The notes under the pieces: generated by a model
What the model was told of the DNA's origin: nothing
What the model saw: only the letters and a program-made list of their open reading frames with translations
Database searches by the model: none
In this document: piece by piece, positions 1-26,637 of the stretch
Layout of the letters: every line of letters begins with the position of its first letter
How positions within the stretch are numbered: the stretch's first letter is position 1
Program-made: the position numbers and the translations under genes
Assembly (NCBI RefSeq): GCF_049306965.1
Contig: NC_133179.1
Coordinates: forward strand, 12,027,501-12,091,500
Source of the DNA: Danio rerio
Taxonomy: Eukaryota; Chordata; Actinopteri; Cypriniformes; Danionidae
Direction of reading: 5' to 3'
DNA length: 64,000 nucleotides

Positions 1-202
1 TTTTGCAGTATTTACTTTTATTTACTGAAAAACATTTTAAATTGTTTTCATTTTGTTTGTTTTAATCAAGCAAGTTTTTTTGATAAATTGCTGCTTACTA
101 TTTTTAATTAATGTATAGTAATGTATTTCTATTAATTACTCAATGAAATCGTATTAAATGACTTTATATATGACAGTAATTCTACTTAAATTATTTTTCA
201 AA

Positions 203-249
<47 letters not shown>

Positions 250-258
250 ACACACACA
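203..258. repeat. (TATC)n microsatellite with short (CA)n tail
   Basis: About eleven tandem TATC units followed by a short CA run. Simple repeat upstream of ankrd16. Confidence 0.95.
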
Positions 259-385
259 TGACCTTTGACCTATAACCTAAACAACAAATAAACGTCAATC
301 ATGTCGTTACACATATTATTCATTTTTTATTTCCCACCTATAAGAAATAAATTGATGCCATCTACCTGTAGATACGTAGATGAAG

Positions 386-400
386 AGGCGCCCTCTAGTG
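386..400 (-). promoter_or_regulatory. CTCF-like motif
   Basis: Read on the minus strand the site is CACTAGAGGGCGCCT. This fits the CTCF core (CCASYAGRKGGCRSY) closely. It lies about 1 kb upstream of the ankrd16 start codon. Occupancy is not visible from sequence. Confidence 0.45.
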
Positions 401-467
401 TACCTAGGGTGATAATGGTCTGTGTTCGAACTGGCTAAAATGTGCAATGACGTTAGCCGTTTCAAAC

Positions 468-483
468 ATTACAGGGGGCGCTA
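468..483 (+). promoter_or_regulatory. CTCF-like motif
   Basis: The plus strand reads ATTACAGGGGGCGCTA. The AGGGGGCGCTA part is the strongest portion of the CTCF consensus; the left part is weaker. It is about 80 bp from the minus-strand site at 386-400, and the two point away from each other. Confidence 0.4.
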
Positions 484-530
484 AACTGCGGTTTTCTCTG
501 TGTTATTATCTATGATGTTTAACAGAGTAA

Positions 531-613
531 ATGAATGTTCACAGTATGTCTGATAATATTTTTTTTCTTCTGGATAAAGTCTTATTTGTTTTATTTTGGC
601 AGTAATAAAAGCA

Positions 614-692
<79 letters not shown>

Positions 693-940
693 TTTTTAAA
701 TAATTTTAAGGTCACTAATTATCTCCTATAAGCAGTATATTTTTCATTGATATACAGAACAAACCATCGTTATACAATAACTTACCAAATTAACAAAATA
801 ACAAATTACCCTAACCTGCCTAGTTAACCTAATTAACCTGGTGAAGAATTTGCATGTCACTTTAAGCTGTATAAAAGTTTCTTGAAGCATATCTAGTCTA
901 ATATTATTTACTGTCATCATGGCAAAGAGAAAATAAATCA
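531..940 (+). mobile_element. Non-autonomous Tc1-like element, partial
   Basis: The sequence shares long stretches with copies at 21706-22147 and 41075-41468, including ACCTGCCTAGTTAACCTAAT and TTTACTGTCATCATGGCA. The best copy (41075-41468) has TA-flanked CAGTTGAAGTC termini resembling Tc1/Sleeping Beauty ends. Here both ends are lost and a (TA)n tract (618-685) has expanded inside it. The right side runs into the TATC microsatellite. Confidence 0.6.
618..685. repeat. (TA)n microsatellite
   Basis: Uninterrupted TA dinucleotides followed by a T run, inside the Tc1-like relic. Confidence 0.95.
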
Positions 941-948
941 GTGTCTGT

Positions 949-970
949 CAGTCTATCTGTATATCCATCC

Positions 971-1068
<98 letters not shown>

Positions 1069-1069
1069 A

Positions 1070-1141
<72 letters not shown>

Positions 1142-1176
1142 ATTCTTTCTGTCTGTCTATCTGTCTGTCTGTCTAT
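949..1176. repeat. (TATC)n / (TGTC)n microsatellite
   Basis: More than 40 TATC units, flanked by degenerate CATC and TGTC variants. It ends about 45 bp before the putative ankrd16 promoter motif. An open frame across it encodes only repeated Leu-Ser-Ile-Tyr and is an artefact of the repeat. Confidence 0.97.
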
Positions 1177-1223
1177 GAATTCTGTACATACATGGTTTCA
1201 TTGTGGGACTTTTATTTTGAAGG

Positions 1224-1233
1224 AAATGGCGGC
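1224..1233 (+). promoter_or_regulatory. YY1-like motif upstream of ankrd16
   Basis: AAATGGCGGC matches the YY1 core that often lies just downstream of housekeeping-gene start sites. It is about 140 bp upstream of the ankrd16 start codon. The ATTTAG at 1350-1355 could be the acceptor of a 5' UTR intron. No TATA box is evident. Confidence 0.4.
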
Positions 1234-1375
1234 GTCGTCACATTTCAACCAACCATACAGTAGTAAACACACTGGAAGTCTCTATTTACACCATTCTGCT
1301 TGTAATGCATCGCATGTGTAATGTTACATTGCTAACATTCTAAACTATTTATTTAGGAGACCTTAACTGAGCTAA

Positions 1376-5762
<4,387 letters not shown>

Positions 5763-5825
5763 ACACTGTGACTAGTGGATCAATCGTTACTTTAAAATAA
5801 TGATAAGTAAAAACACATGCTGCAA

Positions 5826-5831
5826 AATAAA
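5826..5831 (+). terminator. Candidate poly(A) signal of ankrd16
   Basis: AATAAA 64 bp after the ankrd16 stop codon. Confidence 0.55.
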
Positions 5832-5910
5832 GATCATGTGGGGAAAATCTCGTGAATTTTCGTGACAAGAAAGCCTGTGAATTTGGTGAAATGTTTTTAA
5901 TTGCTTGTAT

Positions 5911-5923
5911 CGCCCCCTGGTGG
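5911..5923 (-). promoter_or_regulatory. CTCF-like motif, near consensus
   Basis: The minus strand reads CCACCAGGGGGCG, identical to the CTCF core. It lies 150 bp after the ankrd16 stop codon, just before an hAT-type MITE. Together with the plus-strand site at 468-483 it brackets ankrd16 in convergent orientation. Confidence 0.55.
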
Positions 5924-5940
5924 TTGGATATAGTATAAGC

Positions 5941-6111
5941 CAGGGGTGTCAAACTCAGCTCCTGGAGGGCCGCAGCTCTGCACAGTTTAGTTCCAACTCT
6001 AATTAAACACACCCGATCAAACTATACCAGTCTTCTTTGAAACCTACAAGTAAGTGTGTTGGAGCAGGGTTGGAACTAAACTGTGTAGGGCTGCGGCGTT
6101 TGACACCTCTG
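5941..6111. mobile_element. hAT-type MITE
   Basis: Terminal inverted repeats CAGGGGTGTCAAACTC and GTTTGACACCTCTG. The interior is self-complementary (CCGCAGCTCTGCACAGTTTAG on the left, mirrored on the right). The flanking 8-mers match at only 5 of 8 positions, so the target-site duplication has decayed. Confidence 0.65.
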
Positions 6112-6345
6112 TTATTGGCCATAAACTCTGCCCTGTTTCATGTAAACAAAACAACAACTGTTACACCTTCAATATAATTTATCCCTAATTTTATTAAATC
6201 AGTCAATCTGAATTGCAATTAAGCCTGTGAAACTTTTATACTGTGGTCCAGCTCATGATCACGTATGCAAACTCCGAATTATGTCGTTAGCCCAAAATGA
6301 CAGTAGCCATACTTGGGACATTATTTACAACAGTATTTATTTTCG

Positions 6346-6449
<104 letters not shown>

Positions 6450-7200
6450 TCTAACTATGCAGCTATATTTCATGGCCTTTTATATGTGACTCCTTGGTTA
6501 TGTTCTTCTGTTCCTCTTGGTCAGTTTTAACATAAGGAACACAATACGTAAAAAAGGAACCAAGAAGGTACCACATATCACCATACTACAGCGGAAAGAA
6601 TGGTACATATAAGGGATGATGTTTTGAATAAATCATATGTGATTTGTGCCCAGTTTACAACCCCTTTGTTGAATAAACAAACAGAAAGAACTGAGCCATA
6701 TGCTGAATATTATAAATGAACAGATATCACTGTGATGTCTCTATGTTTGTCTGGATAAAAATACTTTGATCAATGAATGATTTAATTACTTCCCTTATTA
6801 AAATTTACTATGGTTGAACTTGGAAAAACACCAACATCAACAAGGTTTTTGTAGTTAAACCATGGTAGCATATGTTAACCACAATAATTTTAGTAAATCT
6901 GTGATTATAAAGATCAAAACACACACACACATAGTTAGTATACTTTAATTATAGTAAAACCATAGTTATTTTTGTTATGGTCATATATGCAAAGAACAAT
7001 GCAAAACTATGCGTATAAAAAGAGCATTTCAAGTTATTTTAGTGATCTTCCAAGAGCAAAATATTCATATATATACATAATAAATGAAATTACCATGTTA
7101 TAAATTATTAATAACAAATATCAATTGTATATTGTCTAATGATAAATTTACAATAAAGTAAAGAAAAATAAATCATCTTGAAGTGGAAACAATCTTACCC
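6450..7200. other. ankrd16-gdi2 intergenic, no feature
   Basis: AT-rich sequence with no recognised exon or transposon end. Confidence 0.5.
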
Positions 7201-7259
7201 TTGTTACTGACAGACCTTTTATTTAGCTTCAAGTATGTGAGTGTATGTTTTTATGAAGG

Positions 7260-7508
7260 TTTTTAAGAGATTCGAGTCTGATGAACCAAAATCCCCATGC
7301 AGGTGATCAGGGGCGGAACACTCGCCCTCGGTGATTGACAGAAATATCCACCAATCGCATCTCAAACGCGCAAACTCACAAGCCCTGCCTTTTCCAGCCA
7401 CACCCACAGTGGGTGACGTGACAGCGCACTTCTTTCATTTCCAGCTTTGCAAGATCTCCATTTTCTTCGGGCCGACGCATAGGAAAAGGGGATTAAAGAC
7501 GAGGAAAG
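7260..7508 (+). promoter_or_regulatory. Probable gdi2 promoter / 5' UTR
   Basis: GC content rises compared with both sides. A CRE-like TGACGTGA lies at 7414-7421 and a CCACACCCAC box just before it. No TATA box is evident. The start codon follows at 7509 in an adequate context (A at -3). Confidence 0.5.
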
Positions 7509-19689
<12,181 letters not shown>

Positions 19690-20048
19690 ACTAGCTCCAG
19701 CTGCTCTTGAATATCAGATATTCAGACCATCATAATCTTAACATTTAAAACAAAACAAAAAAAAAGTGGGCAAGCTGGCTATTCAAGTGTATGTTTTGCC
19801 CGTAATGAAATTCATGTAAACTGTTATACAAATTTAGCATTTTCAGGGGGGAGAAGGGGGAGAAGGTTTTGCCGGTCTGCTTTTTATAATCGGGAAACAA
19901 GATCCATTTTGCACTGTTTATCGCCCTTTATTCAGTTTCCATCATGCGATCTTTATCTCAACCTGCTTAGACATGAAATGCGACAAGTCCAAAGATGCCA
20001 AATGATCAGATGTGTTCACGTTATATGAAGAAATGCATATTTAACAAT

Positions 20049-20058
20049 AATAAATAAA
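20049..20058 (+). terminator. Candidate poly(A) signals of gdi2
   Basis: Two overlapping AATAAA motifs about 360 bp after the gdi2 stop codon, consistent with a short 3' UTR. Confidence 0.5.
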
Positions 20059-20823
20059 TGTCTCAGCGTCAGCTTTAAAGAAGACAACCTTAAAGCTTCG
20101 GCTGCTAGGTTTCCAATTCGGGCAGGTTTAACAGCACACACCATACTATTATTCTATCAACTTCTAAGGTAACTTCCAGGGATTATTCATTATTCTATCT
20201 TCCTACAGATTAGAACTGGTGCTTCAGCTAAAATCCTGAATTTGCAATTTAGATCGAAGGGACGTCTCAAGCACACACACAGTGTAGATAATCTACTCAT
20301 GTCCGACCACACAGTATTCGTTTTTGCAATATGCTCATGTGATTTGACATAACTGACCCCCCCATTTATTAGCTGTAAATCGTGCTACTTGTTGGAAGGG
20401 CCAGCTTTCGCCTTGCATCTCTTTTCTGATGGGTTATGCGTGATTCTAAGGCCACTACGCAGAGGTTATCACACGTCAGCGGGGAAAGCTGCTTAATTGT
20501 AAGTCTGGAATCTGCTTGTCTAGTGTGCGTGTGTGTGTGTGTTGGGGAGATCGCTCTCCTTCTCCCTCGCCTCAGAGCAGAGCGAGGAGCAGGCATCGGC
20601 TGCTGACTTCTGCTTAATGGCTCTGACGTGTTAGCAAGGACCAAAATGTCTACGGCAGTATTGACATGACCGGGGCCCTGTGCAAAATGTCACCAATGTT
20701 TTAAAAAACACATGCTGAACGGATGGGGCTCAAATGATTTCTGTACTGCGAAGTAAAAAAAAAATGTTAACTTGTGGAAAACTGACTTTGTGTTTTCATT
20801 ATTTTTTTTTTTTCATTATTTAC

Positions 20824-21162
20824 CAGTGGTGGAAATAGTACTGGCAAATCATACTCAAGTAAAAGCATTACTTGCCTAGAAATGTAGAGTAAAAGTATCT
20901 GTTGTAAATATTACTCAAAGTATGAGTAAAAAGACCTTTTAAAAGCACTCAAGAGTAGTGAGGAATAAGGATTACCCTGTAATTGGTTAATTGTAACAGG
21001 TTGAAGGAAAGTAGTGGAGTAAAAATACAGATACAGCACTAAAAATGAACTCAAGGGAAAGTAAAAGTGCACATTTATAAAACTACGTGAATTACAATTT
21101 CTGAGAAACACTACTCGATTACGGTAATTTGAGTATTTGTAATTGGTTACTTTACAACACTG
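20824..21162. mobile_element. hAT-type MITE with perfect 8-bp duplication
   Basis: Terminal repeats CAGTGGTGGAAATAGTAC and TTACTTTACAACACTG. Flanked on both sides by TTATTTAC (20816-20823 and 21163-21170), an exact 8-bp target-site duplication. The 339-bp interior has no transposase frame. Confidence 0.85.
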
Positions 21163-21336
21163 TTATTTACCAAATATATTATGCTATTTTATACTTCGGA
21201 ACCTGCTTATTTACATTATTATTTTTAAAGAACACATGACAGTCAACATTTCAACTGAACTTTTCAATTTCCAGCATGATTAAATATGCTTTAACTTTGT
21301 ATTAAGTGCATAAGAAAGTGTATTACACTTTATAGG

Positions 21337-22752
21337 GTTCACACAGTTTTTGAAAGTACTTGAATCTCAGACATGAATTCAAGGCCTGGAAAGTACTTAA
21401 AAGCAAATATGGGTCCTTGAAAGTGCTTGAATTTAAAAGTTTATGGTGTTATTTCAACTATTGTACTGTGCTGCTTTCAAAAACTGAACAAAAATCTATC
21501 AAATTTTAAATCTTATACACAAACTATGATAATTAATGCATTGTATCAATACTCCAGAATTCGCATTTGAATATAAACCAGTATTGATTCAACTAAGTGT
21601 ATTATAGTTTTTTGGTTATCACTTCAAAATGGTACACATTCAAAACATCATCATGACATTTTAATTTAAATATTAATTGTAAGGTGTATATATAAATAAA
21701 TTTTCACAGCTTGTCTGATAATATTTTTTCTTCTGGAGAAAGTCTTATTTGTTTTGTTTCGGCTCGAATAAAAGCAGTTTTTAATTTTTTAAACACCGTT
21801 TTAAGGTCGAAATTATTAGCCTCTTTAAGCTATATATTTTTTGGATTGTCTACAGATCAAACCATTGGTATACAGTAACTTGCTTAATTACCCTAACCTG
21901 CCTAGTTAACCTAATTAACCTAGTTAGGCCTTTAAATGTCACTTTAAGCTGTAGTGTCTTAAATATCTAGTCAAATATTATTTACTGTCATCATGGCAGA
22001 TAAAATAAATAAGTTATTAGAAATGAGTTAGAAACTATTATGTTTAGATATATATTGAAGAAATCTGGTATCCGTTAAACAGAAATTGGGGGAATAAATA
22101 AACGGGGGCGAATAATTCAGGAGGGCTAATAATTCTGACTTCAACTGTATATAGCCATGAATTTTGAAGTGAATCAAAACCTTGCATTAAAGTCCTAAAA
22201 CTATTGAACAACACCCATTCTTGTCTTTTTGACCTTTTTTTGTCGAGTCTTCCTAAACAATCACATTTTATCTTTACTAAAGCTAAAAATTCTTAAATCT
22301 TATGCACAAATGCTTAAAATTCACTAAAACATTAGTCACAGGTTTTCAAAATCATTCTCTCTTCTAGCATCAAACTTTGCATGTGTTCTGAAAGGTGTTT
22401 TCTGCTTAATTATAATCAATCCACATGCTTTAGATTTGTACAATGTGATGTTGATGCTTAGACAATGTTGTTCAGACCTAAATGGGACCAAATTTCCTTT
22501 TTATGGATTTTTTGGTGAGTCCAATGAGGTACAGAAATGAAATCAGAAGTAAAATACCACTCTATAAAGTAGTCAACAAACCTTTCATTAAAGTTTTCCT
22601 AAACCTATTGAACAACACCTTTTGACCTTTTTTGATCCACTTTAAATGTTGACTACTGTATGTTGTGGTGTGAATTACAAAGGTGCTCGATTTCAAATTA
22701 TTATTGGTTTTAAAAAGTCCTTGAATTTGGTGTTGAAAGAGTTGGAACACTG
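21337..22752. mobile_element. Interrupted hAT-like element
   Basis: The left end region (AGGGTTCACACAGTTTTTG, GGAAAGTACTTAAAAGC) and the right end region (AAAGTCCTTGAATTTGGTG, GAGTTGGAACACTGG) resemble halves of one family related to 18282-19103. A Tc1-like relic sits between them (21706-22147). Two similar blocks ending CTATTGAACAACACC lie at about 22190 and 22600. Confidence 0.35.
21706..22147 (+). mobile_element. Non-autonomous Tc1-like element, left end lost
   Basis: Right terminus TAATTCTGACTTCAACTG followed by TA, the same as the complete copy at 41075-41468. The shared interior includes ACCTGCCTAGTTAACCTAAT. Inserted within the hAT-like sequence between gdi2 and asb13. Confidence 0.7.
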
Positions 22753-22800
22753 GTATAAGTAATGTTTTGATGAATGCATTATATGCTGGTATTGTGGAGG

Positions 22801-22820
22801 AACTACGTCTCCCATAATCC
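22801..22820 (+). promoter_or_regulatory. ZNF143-like (SBS) motif, asb13 copy 1
   Basis: AACTACGTCTCCCATAATCC resembles the ZNF143/STAF site ACTACAAYTCCCAnnATGC. It lies about 155 bp upstream of the copy 1 start codon. A better match occurs at a similar distance upstream of copy 2. Confidence 0.45.
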
Positions 22821-22973
22821 CTTCCGTGTTTGCCGTATTCAGTCTGAAATGTCGCAAATCATAACACCACACAAGCGTCTTCTTTAAATATATCATATTT
22901 ACCTTGTCAGCAGCATGGTGTTTGCTTATTGTGCGAGTGATGTATTTTAAATTTCACTTAAAAGTATTAAATT

Positions 22974-25762
22974 ATGGAACTGACCTCTGCCAGATCAACA
23001 TATTATGGTGACATCGGTGAGTATTTATTCTATAACATTGCTTCTGGTGCACAACACACTCATGCCCAGTGCTTAACATTGCTATGCAATAGATTGTGAA
23101 ATTATGATCGCCATAACAGTTATAAATTACCATAAGCTGTGTGTTTAGGTCACTGGGCAGACCGTACGCCGGTACATGAGGCTGCGTCTCTGGGTCGCGC
23201 TCTGCAGTTACAGCAGCTGATAGCAGCAGGAGCATCAGTTAATATCGTGTCTGTGGATAACTTCACACCTCTGCATGATGCCTGCATCCAAGCCCATCCC
23301 AACTGCGTTAAAATACTGCTGGAGGCTGGAGCTCAGGTGCGTTTCCAGTCCAGAACAACTGCTCCATAACCCTTCTGGAAATATTTTATCCAGATTACCC
23401 TTAGAATAATGAAGCCCTTTAAGCTAAATGAGACAATGTCTTGCGTTAATGGAACATCTGCTTGGACCAGTTCGAGACTTAGTTTCCAAATTTCACTTGG
23501 AATTTGAGCATTTGTTTGAATGCATACAAAAACCTATAGCATTTTTAAAATTCATAAATATATTCCACAAATTCTAAGTCTTCTTTATTGTGGCAGATAC
23601 ATTTAGAGTAATAAAAATGAGCTTTATATAATAATAAAAGACTGTATAATTTGTGTGCGCAGGTGGATGTGCGCACCATCCATGGCAGTACTCCTCTGTG
23701 CCACGCTTGTGCTGCTGGCAGTATAGAAAGTGTAAAGCTGCTGGTGGATCACGGAGCATCGGTCAACCCTTCCCTGACCGCCCTCACAGCTTCCCCCCTT
23801 CATGAGGCCTGCATACGAGGTGAAACATGCAAGGTTTGTATCAACACTGTTTTTATACTTTATTTATTTTCATCAAGAGTGCATCTCTGTGCAGGAAACC
23901 CAGACTGTGTGAAGCTGATGATAGCAAAGGGAGCGCTGCTGGAGGCCTTTGACATTTACTTTGGGACACCCTTACATGCTGCCTGTGCTAAAGCTCACTT
24001 TGACTGTGCCCTGTTGCTGCTCAATGCAGGTGAGATATTTTGTTTTTGTAAGAACAAACCATTTGTTTTGTTGCTCTATTATTACACTACCTGACAAAAG
24101 CCCAGTTGTAAGAGCAACAAATAATAGCTTGACTTCTAGTTGATCATTTGGAAAAGTGGCAGAAGGTAGATTTTTCAGATTTACCATCTGTTGAACTGTA
24201 TCCCAATCTTCACAAATACTGCAGAAGAAATTCTTCAGCAGGATAGCGCTCCTTCTCATACAACAGCCTCCACATCAAAGTTCCTGAAAGAAAAGATGGT
24301 CAAGGTGCTCCAGGATTGGCCTGCCCAGTCACCAGATATGAACATTATTGAGTGTGTCTGGGGTAAGATGGAGGAGGCATTGAAGATGAATCCAAATAAT
24401 TTTGATGAACTCTGGGAATCCAGCAAGAACGCTTTCTTTGCCATTCCAGATCAGTTATTTGAGTCATTGCAGAGATGTATGGATGCAGTCGTCCAAGCTC
24501 ATGAGAGTCATACACAATATTCTTTTTTTTTTCTGTTAACTGACAATACTTTTGTCTAAGCAAAGTCAGACCTTACTCTTCTAATTAAATAATTAAAAAT
24601 AAAGGCATGATCATATTTTATTTTGGTAAAGTAAGTGTCATCTAGAGGCCTTTGCCTTCATATAAACCACTTCTGTTGCATTGTGTTGACAAAAAATATG
24701 GATTTTAAGTCTAGTCTCTCTTGCCACAGTTCAGCTTTGTCCATTTATCACTCTTTCAAATATATAAATTAGGAACTGCATAAATGTTGTAATTTAAATA
24801 AAATCTGTGGCAATGCAATGTTTTTTGTAGTATCAAAAATGGTTTTGAGTATCAATAATTTCAAAGTCTGCATGAACCAGAAGTTGCAACCTTTTTTTTT
24901 GTGTTGGGGCACAGTTCGTAGAGAAATGGAATGTTAAATTAGATAAGTAGGCGTGGCTGTTTTTTTTTTTTTTGGACTGCAAGCTGATTGGATGTATTAT
25001 ATTTAGGGGAAAAGGGTTGTTGTCAAAATTGACAGTTGGAGGGGCGTGGTTATGTATCTTAACCACGGCCGATAGCTCAGACAGAATAATCTGAGAACTG
25101 AACTAAAAACAAATAGAAAGCGCATGTTCAGATTTTAATTTTAGATTACAAGGGCAAACTATTTTTTTTCTTAATGCCATTGCTTATATGAATTGTTCCC
25201 CACAAAACTAGCAATGTGAGCTTACAAAATCATATTTAATTTGTACTTTAAGCTATCTTATCACATTATAAATTCCACCATTGTGATCTCACTAATTTTG
25301 CGATATCTTCTTCTTTTTTTTTCAAAGGTGCAAAAGTGAATGCCACAAAGTTCCATGAGACGGCACTGCATCATGCGGCGAGAGCGGAGAGAGAGGATCT
25401 GGTGGAGCTGCTGGTGGAGTTCGGTGGAGATGTCAACATAAGTGATAACTTGGATCATATACCTAGAGACTACACAAAGCCAGATTCTCCTACTAATCTT
25501 TGTCTTCTTCAATATGGCAGTATGTTGAAGTTTTGTATGTGGGATATCTTATGAGAAGTCTCGCATTGTTTAATTGACTGTGCATTTGTATTTTATTATT
25601 TGTATTATTTTTGTAGGTAACCCTCTGTCTCTGCAGCAGCTGTGTCGTATCATCATAAGGACTATGGTGGGCACCAGAGCAATGGAGCTGATCCCCAAAC
25701 TAGACATTTCACAGCGCATCATTGATTACCTCATGTTTAAATCATTGATCAGTTCTGAATAG
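22974..25762 (+). CDS. asb13: Ankyrin repeat and SOCS box protein 13, tandem copy 1 (6 coding exons)
   Basis: Coding exons: 22974-23016, 23149-23336, 23663-23819, 23895-24029, 25328-25519 and 25617-25762. Total 861 nt, 286 aa; human ASB13 has about 278. The product has about six ankyrin repeats (TPVHEAA, TPLHDAC, TPLCHAC, SPLHEAC, TPLHAAC, TALHHAA) and a C-terminal SOCS box. Its BC box, SLQQLCRIII, is intact. The Cul5-box region, LDISQRIIDYL, has Ser-Gln where human and copy 2 have Pro-Pro or Pro-Asn. By family, it is a substrate receptor of an Elongin B/C-Cullin 5 ubiquitin ligase. The start is supported by A at -3, G at +4 and the conserved GDIG before the first junction. Intron 3 is only 75 bp. 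Intron 4 contains a Tc1 transposase fragment. Zebrafish naming would probably be asb13a.1, but the letter cannot be read from the sequence. Confidence 0.93.
24085..24679 (+). mobile_element. Tc1/mariner element, internally deleted, transposase C-terminal fragment
   Basis: The left terminus CACTACCTGACAAAAGCCC follows a TA. The open frame 24191-24559 encodes the C-terminal part of a Tc1-type transposase. ILQQDSAPSHTT holds the second catalytic Asp, and WPAQSPDMNIIECVW holds the catalytic Glu, with about 35 residues between them. The N-terminal DNA-binding part and first Asp are absent, and the right terminal repeat is lost, so it cannot be autonomous. Lies in intron 4 of asb13 copy 1. A related relic is at 60926-61424. 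Confidence 0.88.
24680..25300. other. asb13 copy 1 intron 4, remainder
   Basis: AT-rich with T runs. A block with GGCGTGGCT (24952) and GGGGCGTGGTTATGTATC (25041) may be a further degraded repeat. No exon. Confidence 0.4.
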
Positions 25763-26175
25763 ACTTGTGTATTACATTTTGTGGAGTCTTAATTTTGCAA
25801 GAGACAGACATCTATTAATTTTAATGGTATCTGGATGCAGCATTTATGATGCAAGCTGAGATTGTGGGGTTTGGTGAGCGCATTAAAAAGCATTGGATGC
25901 AACTCAGATTGCACTGCACCGGGTCTGCATCCAGACATCTCTCAATAATTTACTGAAGCTGCTGTTTATTTGATTTAATGCATTAATTTTATTTGAAATT
26001 TGGAAGAAATGTTACAGAATACATTATATAATACCACACATATTAACATTTAACCCACATAATATATCCAGAAAAATGTAGGTCTACAGTTTACATATCT
26101 GAATATGGTCCTAAGAAGTTGTTTGTATTAATAATACTTCTTCTGAATGTGCCACATTGTCTTATTATAATTATT

Positions 26176-26181
26176 AATAAA
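26176..26181 (+). terminator. Candidate poly(A) signal, asb13 copy 1
   Basis: AATAAA about 415 bp past the stop codon and before the copy 2 promoter region. Confidence 0.4.
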
Positions 26182-26451
26182 TATATGTTATAAATTGTGT
26201 CGTAGTTATCAATTAAGAGGCCCTAAAAGCAAATTATATTTGTTAAAATCAAATGTACAACTGCTTTTCACACATATTTAGAACTTTTTGTGATATTTTA
26301 ACTACCAACCTCTATAAAATGTCTTTTATGCATTAAATATTTATAATGGTATTGAAAAAAATCTTGCTTAGCTTGTATCTGTGACTAATGCACTGGGATT
26401 CATTTATTATTTGTCCAAACACTTTTTGTCGACAGCTCTTCACTCGCTATA

Positions 26452-26470
26452 AACTACAACTCCCAGCATT
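26452..26470 (+). promoter_or_regulatory. ZNF143-like (SBS) motif, asb13 copy 2
   Basis: AACTACAACTCCCAGCATT closely fits the ZNF143/STAF consensus ACTACAAYTCCCAGnATGC. It lies about 170 bp upstream of the copy 2 start codon in a GC-richer, CpG-containing stretch. Confidence 0.65.
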
Positions 26471-26524
26471 CACAGTCGAGCGCGTCAAGGACAAACGTCG
26501 CGTGTAGTACCAAAACAGAGCAGG

Positions 26525-26532
26525 TCACGTGA
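26525..26532 (+). promoter_or_regulatory. Extended E-box in asb13 copy 2 promoter
   Basis: TCACGTGA, a palindromic E-box of the type bound by MiT/TFE or USF factors, about 105 bp before the start codon. No equivalent is seen upstream of copy 1. Confidence 0.45.
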
Positions 26533-26637
26533 TGCATATGCCGCGTTTCTAAACGCAAACAATTCCTGCTGCAATTAGCTAGCTGGCTGACTGTCTTAAG
26601 TTTAAATTGTACTGTCTATCAGTTTACTTAAACTGGG

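Noticed and set aside
941-1321. Open frame with Leu-Ser-Ile-Tyr repeats upstream of ankrd16
   Set aside because: It is translation of the TATC microsatellite; no homologous protein and no splice context.
24191-24559. Possible host gene exon in asb13 copy 1 intron 4
   Set aside because: The frame is a Tc1 transposase C terminus and does not fit between asb13 exons in phase.
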